Source: Magnetococcales bacterium (GTDB lineage Bacteria; Pseudomonadota; Magnetococcia; Magnetococcales; Magnetaquicoccaceae). From it: a DNA stretch of 32,963 nucleotides. Position numbers and translations under genes: made by a program. Below the pieces are notes generated by a model, which had not been told where the DNA came from, ran no database searches, and worked only from the letters and a program-made list of their open reading frames with translations. Below, one piece after another: positions 9,283 to 17,895 of the stretch (the first letter of the stretch is position 1; each line of letters starts with the position of its first letter). The stretch spans positions 29,250 through 62,212 of the forward strand of contig JADGBU010000003.1 in NCBI GenBank assembly GCA_015231295.1. The letters are read 5' to 3'.

Positions 9283-10455
9283 ATGTCCGACTTGGCGAAT
9301 TCCAGTCGTATCCGGCCCGGGCGTTCCGACAAGATCAATCTCCTGGTTCTGATGGCACTGTTTCTGGTATGGTCCGCATCGTTTTGCTTGCCCCGTGACG
9401 CCCGCTCCGCAGACCGAAAACGCATTCTGATCGTCAGCAGTTACCATCGGGAATATCGGTGGTCTCAGGAGACCCAGCGTGGCCTTTCCACCGCGCTGCT
9501 GGATTTGGGGTATCTGGAGGATCCGGCCCAGGCCGAAACCCTGATCCGGGAAGATCGGGTGGAGTCGTCTCGGGTCGTGATCCGCAAGTTGTGGATGGAT
9601 ACCAAACGCAAGAGCGAAAAATCCGAGATCGCCAAAAGTGTGGCCCGGATTCTGGACGCGGCGCGCCAGTTTCAACCCGATCTGCTGTTGCTCGGCGATG
9701 ACAACGCCACCCATTACATCGGCAGTCACTATCTGGATACCCCGGTTCCGGTGGTCTATTGGGGGATCAACATCTGGCCTTTGCGCTATGGTCTGCTCGA
9801 CAGCGTGGAACGGCCCGGACATAACGTCACCGGGGTCTATCAGCCCGGATATCTGCGTGAATCCCTGGAATTTCTGGTGGAGTTGGTGCCGACGGTCCAG
9901 ACTCTGGCCGTGCTCGGGGATGATTCGGAAACCAGTCTCGCCAAGATCAAGGATCTGCATCGTCAGGCCGAATCCGGGCAACTGCCGGTGCGTCTGGTGG
10001 CCACGGTGGTCACCAACAACGAGGCGGAGTGGAAAGCCGGAGCCCTGGAGTTGGCCAAACAGGCCGATGCCATCTATTTGAGCAATCACAACACCATCAA
10101 GGATCAACAGGGCCGCCCCGTGGATTCGATGAGCCTCGGCGGCTGGTATCTGCGTCATGTGCGTAAGCCCGATGTCGGCGATTCGAAGTTGCTGGTCGAG
10201 GAGGGAGTGCTGTGCGCGGCGGATGATTCCGGCTTCAAACAGGGCTTCGAGGCGATGCGCATGGCCGATCGGATCCTGGCCCACGGTGCGGACCCCGCCA
10301 CGCTGCCGCCGGTCGCGCCTTCGCGGGGTCCGATCGTCGTCAATGCGGAGCGGGCGCGCATGCTTGGCATCGATCTGACCCGGCTGGATCGGAAACGGAT
10401 CGAAGAGCGCGTCGAAGAGGCCGCAGCCCTGAAACAAACCCCGGAACCGCCATGA
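9283..10455 (+). CDS. Periplasmic ABC-type substrate-binding-like protein (sensor partner)
   Basis: N-terminal hydrophobic signal INLLVLMALFLVWSASFC; KRILIVSSYHREYRWSQETQRGL, PGHNVTGVYQ as in ABC_sub_bind-like proteins; ATGA overlap with the hybrid kinase. Confidence 0.75.
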   Translation: MSDLANSSRIRPGRSDKINLLVLMALFLVWSASFCLPRDARSADRKRILIVSSYHREYRWSQETQRGLSTALLDLGYLEDPAQAETLIREDRVESSRVVIRKLWMDTKRKSEKSEIAKSVARILDAARQFQPDLLLLGDDNATHYIGSHYLDTPVPVVYWGINIWPLRYGLLDSVERPGHNVTGVYQPGYLRESLEFLVELVPTVQTLAVLGDDSETSLAKIKDLHRQAESGQLPVRLVATVVTNNEAEWKAGALELAKQADAIYLSNHNTIKDQQGRPVDSMSLGGWYLRHVRKPDVGDSKLLVEEGVLCAADDSGFKQGFEAMRMADRILAHGADPATLPPVAPSRGPIVVNAERARMLGIDLTRLDRKRIEERVEEAAALKQTPEPP

Positions 10456-13400
10456 ACGCGCTCGGCACCTCCATCTTTCATAAATTGCTCGGATGGTTTG
10501 TCGGGGTCGGGGTTTTGCTGGTTTTGCTGTTCGGATCGGTGCAATTTGTGGGGATCAAACGGCAGGTCGAGCAGGATATGACGCAATCGGCCCGTCACGC
10601 CCTGGTGGATGCGGCGGCCTATTTCGACAAGGGGCATGCCCTTCCCCTGGAGAGCAGTTTGCACATTCTGGAAAAACTCTCCGGCCTCGATGAGATGCTC
10701 CAATCCTGGGGCGAGGCCTCGCTCCTGATCAAACCCGATGTGGAAAAACAGTTTTTGCACATTCTGACCGCTCAGAAGGGGTGGCTGTTGTCGATCCGCT
10801 ACTTCGACCGCCAGGGAGAGGAGCGGGTGGCCGTCGCCGATCAGAAACGGATGCGCGATTATCGTCAGCTCTCCAGTTCCGGCGATGAAGATCCTTTTTA
10901 CCGGCAGGCCGGGACGCTGCACCGTCAATTGCGGAACTCACCGCCCGACCGCGTGCGTTATCTGGGTCCGTTTCGCATGTCCGATGGCCGTTGGACGATT
11001 CTCGCAGGTATCGCGAAATCGGATCCCTCCATCGGCGGGTTTGCCGGATCGATTCTGCTGCATTGCGATCTTTCTGAATATCTGTCAAAGATCAAGGAAA
11101 TCAAAATATCCGGTCATCACGGGGTTCAGTTGTATCATCGATGGGGCGCGCAACTGATCTCCCTGGAGGATGGACCCGCTCTGCCTATGGAGCAACTGGC
11201 GGAACGGGTCGTGGTCGATCTGAAAATGGGGGATGCCGATTCCGGGATTGCCTTCAAGCTCACTTTTCGGATCACGCCGGAGATGGTGCATGAGGCCATC
11301 CAGAAGGAGTTGCAACCGGTGCTGCTGCCGATCGTGTTGATTCTGCTGCTGGTGACGGGTTTCGCCTATCTGGTGTCGCGCAAGCTGGCCGAGCCGATCA
11401 TTCAGTTGCGTCGGGGCATGGCGGCCATCGGTCAGGGGCGGTTCGACACCACGGTCGCGGTGACGACACGAGATGAGATCGGTGAATTGGCGACCGCGTT
11501 CAACGGCATGGTCCGGGATCTCCAGGTGATGACTTGCGATCTGGAACGGGCCCGCTTCGAGGCGGATGCGGCCAATCGCGCCAAGAGTCTGTTTCTGGCC
11601 AACATGAGCCACGAAATCCGCACGCCGATGAATGCCGTGATCGGCCTGACCGATCTGGCGTTGCAGGCCGAACTGCTGCCGAAATCCCGGGATCATCTGA
11701 GCAAGATTGCCGACGCCTCCCACTCTTTGTTGCGGATCATCAACGATATTCTCGACTTCTCGAAAATCGACGCCGGACGGATGGAACTCGAAAAGGTCGA
11801 TTTTCCGATGCGCGAGCCGCTGCGTCATCTGGCGGATCTGTTTCGGGTGCAGGTGGCGCAAAAGGGGATCGAGTTGATTTTCTCCTGCTCCGAAGCGTGC
11901 CGCGCCGCGTTCCATGGAGATCCTTTGCGCCTCGAACAGATCCTGATGAACCTGATCGGCAATGCGGTCAAGTTCACGCCGCCGGGAGGGGAGATCGAGG
12001 TGCGGGTCCGGCGCGAAACATCGGGTGGAGCCGCGATCCGGTTGCATTTCAGCGTCCGGGATAACGGCATCGGCATTCCCGCCGAGCTTGCGGCCCGACT
12101 GTTTCAACCCTTTTCCCAGGCGGATCTTTCCACCACCCGCATTCATGGCGGAACCGGTCTGGGATTGGCCATCAGCAAACGACTGGCGGAGTTGATGGGG
12201 GGCTCCCTCTGGCTGGAGAGTGAACCGGATCATGGAAGCACCTTTCATTTCATGGCGGACTTTCAACCGGCGCAATCCGATGCGTGGCCGGATCTGGGGC
12301 TGCCGAAGGCGTTGCGCCATCTGCCGGTGCTGCTGATCTCGGGACGCGCCGCCAGCCGGGAGGCCGTGAATGGCATGCTCGATCACTTCGGCTTCGAGGT
12401 GGTTGCGGTCTCCTCCCTCCAGGAGGCGGAACGGCAGGTCGCGTTGATCTGTGAACTGGGCGATCATCCGTTCCGACTGGTGGTGGTCGATGAGACGGGA
12501 TTGAACGCGGCCTCTCTGGAACGGTTGCGCCAGGCGGCAGGTCAGACGACCTGGCGCGTGCTGGAATTGAGGGCACCGCGTTTCGCGCAGGAGCCGATGA
12601 TCGAGCCTCCGGGGGTGCATCTGCTGGAAAAGCCGATCCACTGCACGGCGTTGTTCGAGGCGATCCTGGCCTGTTTCGGTTTGCGGCGGGAAGGGGAGCA
12701 CCGTGCGGGCGGTGCGCGGATCGATCTGGCCGCGTACCGCACCCATCTGGAGGGGCGTCGGGTGTTGCTGGTCGAGGATCACCCGGTCAACCGGCAGGTG
12801 GCCCAGGAGAATCTGGAGAGCGTCGGCCTCGTGGTGGAGTGGGCCGAAAATGGTCTGGAGGCGGTGCATAAGGTGAAGACCGGTCGGCATGATCTGGTGT
12901 TGATGGACATCCAGATGCCGCAGATGGATGGGTATGAGGCGACCCGGGTGATTCGCGCCGATGCCCGTTTTCGGGATCTGCCCATCCTGGCCATGACCGC
13001 GCACGCCCTGGAGGATGATCGGCGGGCGAGTCTGGAGGCTGGCATGAATGGACATGTGAGCAAACCCATCGATCGTCGGCGACTGTTCGACACCCTGATG
13101 CGGTGGATGGTGCCGGGGCACGTATCCGCTTCCGGGAGTCCGGCGGCGGAGTGCATCCGGATGCCCAACGGGGGGGCGGAAATCGTGAGCGGAGTCGATC
13201 ACGAGGCGTTGCTGGAGCGGATCAATCATAAATATTCGCTCTTGCAGGCGGTGTTGAGCGATTTTCTGCGCAACCATACCTCGATCGTCGCGACGTTGCG
13301 GCGGCTGCTGTTCGAGCAGCCCTCACCCGATCATCTGGAAAAGGCGCGACATTCGGTGCATTCGCTCAAGGGGGCGTCGGGGAATCTGGCGGCCATGGCG

Positions 13401-13817
13401 TTGTTCGAGGCGGTGCGGGCGTTGGAAACCGCCATCCGCACGGAGGAGCGACGGGAAGAGTGGTCGTGGCGACTCGATCGGGTGGAGGTGGAATTGATGG
13501 CGGTGCTGTCCGATATCACCCACTGGTTGCGCGAGATCGAACCCGAAGAGCCCGTGAACCCCCTGGTGTCACCGATGGGGGCACCCGATACGATGGATCG
13601 GTCGCAACTGGCTCTGTGGATGCGTGATCTGGATCGCATGCTGGAACGGCAGGATTTTTCATCTCAATTCAGCGTCGAGCGGCTGGGGCATCTGCTCTCT
13701 GGAGTCGAGACGGTGGATTCGTTGATCGAGGCGATGAATCGATTGGACTTTCCGGAAGCTCGCCGCCGGTTGCGGGAGTTGGCAGCAAGGCTCTCGGTGC
13801 GGTTGGAGGAGGGGTGA
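10452..13817 (+). CDS. TorS-like hybrid sensor histidine kinase: TM-sensor-TM-HAMP-HisKA-HATPase-pseudoREC-REC-HPt
   Basis: HAMP near RKLAEPIIQLRRGM; MSHEIRTPMNAVIGLTD (HisKA); NLIGNAVKFTPPGG and GTGLGLAIS (HATPase); REC RRVLLVEDHPVNRQVA/LVLMDIQMPQMDG; HPt HSVHSLKGASGNLAA. Confidence 0.92.
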   Translation: MNALGTSIFHKLLGWFVGVGVLLVLLFGSVQFVGIKRQVEQDMTQSARHALVDAAAYFDKGHALPLESSLHILEKLSGLDEMLQSWGEASLLIKPDVEKQFLHILTAQKGWLLSIRYFDRQGEERVAVADQKRMRDYRQLSSSGDEDPFYRQAGTLHRQLRNSPPDRVRYLGPFRMSDGRWTILAGIAKSDPSIGGFAGSILLHCDLSEYLSKIKEIKISGHHGVQLYHRWGAQLISLEDGPALPMEQLAERVVVDLKMGDADSGIAFKLTFRITPEMVHEAIQKELQPVLLPIVLILLLVTGFAYLVSRKLAEPIIQLRRGMAAIGQGRFDTTVAVTTRDEIGELATAFNGMVRDLQVMTCDLERARFEADAANRAKSLFLANMSHEIRTPMNAVIGLTDLALQAELLPKSRDHLSKIADASHSLLRIINDILDFSKIDAGRMELEKVDFPMREPLRHLADLFRVQVAQKGIELIFSCSEACRAAFHGDPLRLEQILMNLIGNAVKFTPPGGEIEVRVRRETSGGAAIRLHFSVRDNGIGIPAELAARLFQPFSQADLSTTRIHGGTGLGLAISKRLAELMGGSLWLESEPDHGSTFHFMADFQPAQSDAWPDLGLPKALRHLPVLLISGRAASREAVNGMLDHFGFEVVAVSSLQEAERQVALICELGDHPFRLVVVDETGLNAASLERLRQAAGQTTWRVLELRAPRFAQEPMIEPPGVHLLEKPIHCTALFEAILACFGLRREGEHRAGGARIDLAAYRTHLEGRRVLLVEDHPVNRQVAQENLESVGLVVEWAENGLEAVHKVKTGRHDLVLMDIQMPQMDGYEATRVIRADARFRDLPILAMTAHALEDDRRASLEAGMNGHVSKPIDRRRLFDTLMRWMVPGHVSASGSPAAECIRMPNGGAEIVSGVDHEALLERINHKYSLLQAVLSDFLRNHTSIVATLRRLLFEQPSPDHLEKARHSVHSLKGASGNLAAMALFEAVRALETAIRTEERREEWSWRLDRVEVELMAVLSDITHWLREIEPEEPVNPLVSPMGAPDTMDRSQLALWMRDLDRMLERQDFSSQFSVERLGHLLSGVETVDSLIEAMNRLDFPEARRRLRELAARLSVRLEEG

Positions 13818-13834
13818 ACTTTCGTGTTTCCGGT

Positions 13835-14320
13835 TTACGAATCGGCCCCTTCGTGGAAAACCTCCACATAGAGCGGACCGTTGGTGGTCATGAAGTAGCA
13901 GCGCGCGCTCTCCAAAGGATTGACCGGCAGTTGTTCATGTTCGATCCCTTGTACGATTCGGGGCGGGGTCAGGTCGATGCGGTCATCGATGCGACTTTTG
14001 AGGGCACCGGCGAGAATGTTGGTCAATTCGCCCAGGGCGTCCCGCGCCGTGTCGTTGAAAGAGTCGAGCGGCTCTCCCCAGAATGAGGAGGCCAACCCGA
14101 TGGCCGCATGCATGGGTGCGGAGAGATGTACCCCTCCATTTTTGACACCCCGGAAAGCCACGATGGCGGTGACATCGGCGTGGGGGGTGTGAAAGGTCTG
14201 TCCATGGGGCAGGGTGATGGCTGGCCCCTCCTTGATGCCGATATCGGTGGTGAAAAAGGCCAATGCGGTTTCATGCATGGCATCCTGGATGGTCTTGATG
14301 AGCGCGGTCTGCTTAGACAT
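13835..14320 (-). CDS. CheX-like chemotaxis phosphatase domain protein
   Basis: DALGELTNILAGALKS carries the ExxN-type helix of CheX/CheC phosphatases; small single-domain protein. Start ATG at 14320. Confidence 0.7.
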   Translation of the reverse strand: MSKQTALIKTIQDAMHETALAFFTTDIGIKEGPAITLPHGQTFHTPHADVTAIVAFRGVKNGGVHLSAPMHAAIGLASSFWGEPLDSFNDTARDALGELTNILAGALKSRIDDRIDLTPPRIVQGIEHEQLPVNPLESARCYFMTTNGPLYVEVFHEGADS

Positions 14321-14369
14321 GATTTGAGTCTCCTGGCAGGTTATGCGTTCCTGTGTCGCGTTTACCATT

Positions 14370-14420
14370 GGGGTCCAGGGGCCATTGGCCCCTGGTGGGG
14401 TCCAGGGGCGAAGCCCATGG
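14370..14420 (+). repeat. Dispersed hairpin repeat, copy B (two hairpins)
   Basis: Palindrome ccaggggccattggcccctgg (14375-14395), then ccaggggcgaagcccatgg. Confidence 0.9.
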
Positions 14421-14655
14421 AAATAAAAAATAAAAAGGTTTAATCAATCATGAATCGAATGTATTTTTTATTTCTAGATAACTTATATGGTTATTGCGCC
14501 GAAAAGAAGAAATTCTTTGCGGAAAGTATTTAAGACTCAGATGCAATGATAGCGGCATGAAATGCAAAAATCAAGATATTATTTGCGGTGATAGCAAGAT
14601 TTTCCAGATCGACTCGTCTCCGGGTCGGGATGCCGGGTTTGGGCCGGTGCGCGGG

Positions 14656-14749
14656 TTGCCTCCCTAAAGGCACCGCCTGCGGCGGTTTGATGGGCGCGCT
14701 GCGCGAATGGCTGCGCCATTCGCTTGTTTGAAAAGCGCGCCAAAGGCAA
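14656..14749 (-). other. Multi-hairpin structured segment adjoining repeat copy C
   Basis: ccgcctgcggcgg (14673-14685), cgcgctgcgcg (14695-14705), gcgaatggctgcgccattcgc (14703-14723), enclosing arms ggcgcgc/gcgcgcc and ttgcct/aggcaa. Confidence 0.6.
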
Positions 14750-14750
14750 G

Positions 14751-14803
14751 TTCCAAGGGCTTCGCCCTTGGATCCCACCAGGGGTCAATGACCCCTGGAC
14801 CCC
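14751..14803 (-). repeat. Dispersed hairpin repeat, copy C (reverse orientation)
   Basis: Minus strand reads GGGGTCCAGGGGTCATTGACCCCTGGTGGGATCCAAGGGCGAAGCCCTTGG; palindrome at 14778-14798. Confidence 0.9.
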
Positions 14804-16278
14804 GTTGATGGGAGCTCCGACAGGGCACGTCGTGTCCGCTCCGCCAGTTCATGCCAGTCGCCGGGTTGACGCTGACGAAACAGACGCATGGAAGGATACC
14901 AGGGGCAATCTTCCCGACCATCGAGCCATCGCCATTCGCAGGAGGTGTGCAGCAGCGTCCAGACCGGAACCCCCAACCCGCCCGCCAGATGGACAATCGC
15001 CGTATCGGTGGAAATCAGCAGATCGAGATTGAGCAGTGCGGCGGCGGTTTCGGTAAAATCGTGCAGCTCCTCGGCCAGAGGGATGATTTCATGACGCCGT
15101 TGCAGCGCATCGGTGAGTTGGGCGGCGGGCGGACCCTTTTGCAGACTGTAGAAGGTGATATTCGGAACCAGCGTCACCGGCAGCAGATGATGCAACGCGC
15201 AGGCCCGTTCCCGATTGACCGAGGCCTCCGGATTTCCCGACCAGGAGAGCCCGACCCGTAAACCGGTTTTCGGTCCGAGTCGTTCCGCCCAGGCCCGGAC
15301 CCGTTCGGCGGGCGGGGTGAGATAGGGAACCTGAGCGGGCAGACTCTCCAGGGTGGTGCCGAGAAGCAGCGGTAGGCTCATCAGCGGAATGTGTCGATCG
15401 TAATCGAAGGGGGGCGGATCGGCATCGTCCAGGGCGCGGGAGGAGATCCGATCCGCCAGAGGGGAGGCGGCAAAGAGCCGTTCCAACTCCGGACGACACT
15501 CCATCAGCACGATGCCGCCCCGCTCCCGGATCACCGGGGCGAAGCGGGCGAACATCAGGGCATCGCCGAAGCCCTGTTCGGTGTAGACGTAGAGGCGCAG
15601 GCCGGAGGGATCGGAGCCGTCCCATCGGGGCACGGGACAGATGCGGGGGGAGTGGTTGGGCACCCGGAATCGCCATTCGTACTCCTGCCACCCCTCCCGG
15701 AAGCGACCGGTCTTGAGCAGCGAGGCGGCCCGTCCCATATGGGAGATGGCACTCTCCGGATCGCAGCGCAACGCCTCCTGGAAATAGCTCAGGGCCGCTT
15801 CATGATCGCCCAACCCCTGCACGATCACTCCGAGATTGTGATAGCCGTTCTTGAGATTGGGATTGAGCCGCACCCCTCGCAGATAACATTCGACCGCCTC
15901 GGCCATTTTTCCCTGGTCGAGGCGCAGATTGCCCAGATTGATATGGGCTTCGGCAAGGTTCGGCTGGAGCCTCAGAGCGGTCAGGAGGCATTGTTCCGCC
16001 TCGTCGAGCCGTCCGGCGGCACTCAGGCAGGCCCCGAGATTGAAATGATAATGAGGCCGGGCGGGATTGCGCTCGATGGCCTTGCCCAACAGGTTGATCG
16101 CCAGGTCGGGGCGATTCATGGTGCTGGCGTTGAGCCCCAACAGATAGAGGGCATCGGCGTTTTCCGGATCCAGGGTCAGCACCTGGCGGATCAGGGTGTT
16201 GACCTGCACCGCATCCCGGCGCGCGAGGGCCGCTTGAGCCTGGGAGAGCAGAGCGGAGAGGGAGGAGGCATCGTTCAT
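14785..16278 (-). CDS. TPR-repeat glycosyltransferase-like protein
   Basis: N-terminal TPRs (NLGACLSAAGRLDEAEQCLLTALRLQPNLAEAHINLGNLRL); C-terminal heptosyltransferase/GT-like VGLSWSGNPEASVNRERACALHHLLP and DLLISTDTAIVHLAGGLGVPVWTLL. ATG 16278 overlaps the upstream stop. Confidence 0.85.
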   Translation of the reverse strand: MNDASSLSALLSQAQAALARRDAVQVNTLIRQVLTLDPENADALYLLGLNASTMNRPDLAINLLGKAIERNPARPHYHFNLGACLSAAGRLDEAEQCLLTALRLQPNLAEAHINLGNLRLDQGKMAEAVECYLRGVRLNPNLKNGYHNLGVIVQGLGDHEAALSYFQEALRCDPESAISHMGRAASLLKTGRFREGWQEYEWRFRVPNHSPRICPVPRWDGSDPSGLRLYVYTEQGFGDALMFARFAPVIRERGGIVLMECRPELERLFAASPLADRISSRALDDADPPPFDYDRHIPLMSLPLLLGTTLESLPAQVPYLTPPAERVRAWAERLGPKTGLRVGLSWSGNPEASVNRERACALHHLLPVTLVPNITFYSLQKGPPAAQLTDALQRRHEIIPLAEELHDFTETAAALLNLDLLISTDTAIVHLAGGLGVPVWTLLHTSCEWRWLDGREDCPWYPSMRLFRQRQPGDWHELAERTRRALSELPSTGSRGH

Positions 16279-17747
16279 GAGCGGTGTTCCAGAGCCAGAG
16301 TGATGGCGCGAATCGGATCCTGCCATCGATCCGTGACCGTTTGCCGGAAAAGTCGCATCGAGGCATACCAGGGGGTGGTGTTTCGGGTCGAGCCCCAACG
16401 CCAATCCGGGGCGCGCGGCAGCAGAGTCCAGACCGGAAGACCCAGGGCTCCCGCCAGATGGGCGGTGGCCGAGTCGATGGAGAGGATCAGATCCATCCGC
16501 GTCATGATCGCCGCCGTGGTGGCGAAGTCGGTCAGATGTTCGTGGAGCGGGACCAGCGGCAGTTGCGCCAGGGTCGGGAGCGGGCCATCGCCTTCGGACT
16601 TTTGCAGACTGTAGAGCGTGATTCCAGGCACCTGTGCCAGAGGGAGCCACTCTTTCAGGGGGCAGGAGCGTCGTCGCAGGGGATCGTTGGCATGCAGGGG
16701 TTTTCCTTCCCAGATCACCCCCACCTTGAACGTCGATCCGGTCAGCCGTTCGGCCCAGAGTCGCGCCAGTTCCGGATCCGGAGTCAGATAGCCTTGGTTC
16801 AGCGGAATGGTGTCGATGGTGGTGCCGAGCAGCCCCGGCACCGAGAGCAGAGGCAGATAATAGTGAACCGGTTCATTGAACTGCGGATGATCCTGCACCT
16901 TCGCCACGCCGGGAGCCCGTTGCAGCAGACGAACCAGCGGCGTGGGAACCGTCACCAGCACGCGGGCTCCCATCCGGGCCAGCGGATCGGCGAAGCGGAT
17001 GAACTGGATCATGTCTCCGAAGCCCTGTTCTCCCAGGAGCAGGATGGTTTTTCCATCGAGGGGTTCTCCCTGCCAGCGGGGCCGGTCCGGCAGGGGATGG
17101 GACAGACTGGGACGGTCGAGGCGGAAACGCCATTCATACTCCTGCCACCCTTCCGGATAGCGTTCCATCATCAGCAGGGTCATGGAAAGATTGACATGGG
17201 CGAGGGCATGATCGGGTCGCAGACGCAGGGCGGCGCGAAAACAGGCATGGGCCAGATCGGGCCGATTCCGGGATTTTTGACACAGACCCAGATTGATCCA
17301 GGCTTCGACGAAATCGGGTTGGAGTCGGGTGGCGTGGGTGAAACAGTCGATGGCCGAATCGATCGCCCCCTGATCCATGTGGAGATCCCCCAGGTGAAAC
17401 CAGGCGGCTTCGCTGTCGGGAGCGAGACGGAGGGCCTCTTGCAACCGATCCATGGCGGGCGGGCGCGCCCCTTTTTTCTTGAGCAGCAGGCCGAGATCCA
17501 GTTGAAAGACGGCGTTGTCCGGCAGAATGGCCACCGCCTGACTGAGTGCGTCCAGTGCGCCTCGGGCATCTCCCAACTCCTGGCGCACCACGCCGAGCAT
17601 GTGCAGCACATGGGCCTGACCCGGATGACGCTGTTTCAACGGCAGCAGTCGTTCCATGGCCTCGTGCCAGAGACCCTGTTCGACGCACCGGGCCACGGCG
17701 GCCATGGCCTCGCGGAGATCGTCTTGGGAGGATGTATGGTTCATCAT
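16275..17747 (-). CDS. TPR-repeat glycosyltransferase-like protein (paralogue of the adjacent gene)
   Basis: TPRs plus VGVIWEGKPLHANDPLRRRSCPLKEWLPL and DLILSIDSATAHLAGALGLPVWTLLPRAPDWRW; same layout as the gene at 14785-16278. Start MMNHTSSQDDL at 17747. Confidence 0.85.
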   Translation of the reverse strand: MMNHTSSQDDLREAMAAVARCVEQGLWHEAMERLLPLKQRHPGQAHVLHMLGVVRQELGDARGALDALSQAVAILPDNAVFQLDLGLLLKKKGARPPAMDRLQEALRLAPDSEAAWFHLGDLHMDQGAIDSAIDCFTHATRLQPDFVEAWINLGLCQKSRNRPDLAHACFRAALRLRPDHALAHVNLSMTLLMMERYPEGWQEYEWRFRLDRPSLSHPLPDRPRWQGEPLDGKTILLLGEQGFGDMIQFIRFADPLARMGARVLVTVPTPLVRLLQRAPGVAKVQDHPQFNEPVHYYLPLLSVPGLLGTTIDTIPLNQGYLTPDPELARLWAERLTGSTFKVGVIWEGKPLHANDPLRRRSCPLKEWLPLAQVPGITLYSLQKSEGDGPLPTLAQLPLVPLHEHLTDFATTAAIMTRMDLILSIDSATAHLAGALGLPVWTLLPRAPDWRWGSTRNTTPWYASMRLFRQTVTDRWQDPIRAITLALEHRS

Positions 17748-17895
17748 GGTGACGGAACGGAGGTTGGAGAGGTGGATCGCTGCTCTCAGGCATGCAATCC
17801 TGGGGCCGTAAAGCGGGCATCTTTGAAATGGCCGGGAAATTGCTTGCTGCCTGCACGACGCATATCCTTTGAAAATCTTCAGCCTGGAAGGTCCG

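Noticed and set aside
11085-13277. 730-aa minus-strand ORF opposite the hybrid kinase
   Set aside because: Shadow ORF; composition (His, Gln, Arg, Pro) and full overlap with an unmistakable HK/REC gene.
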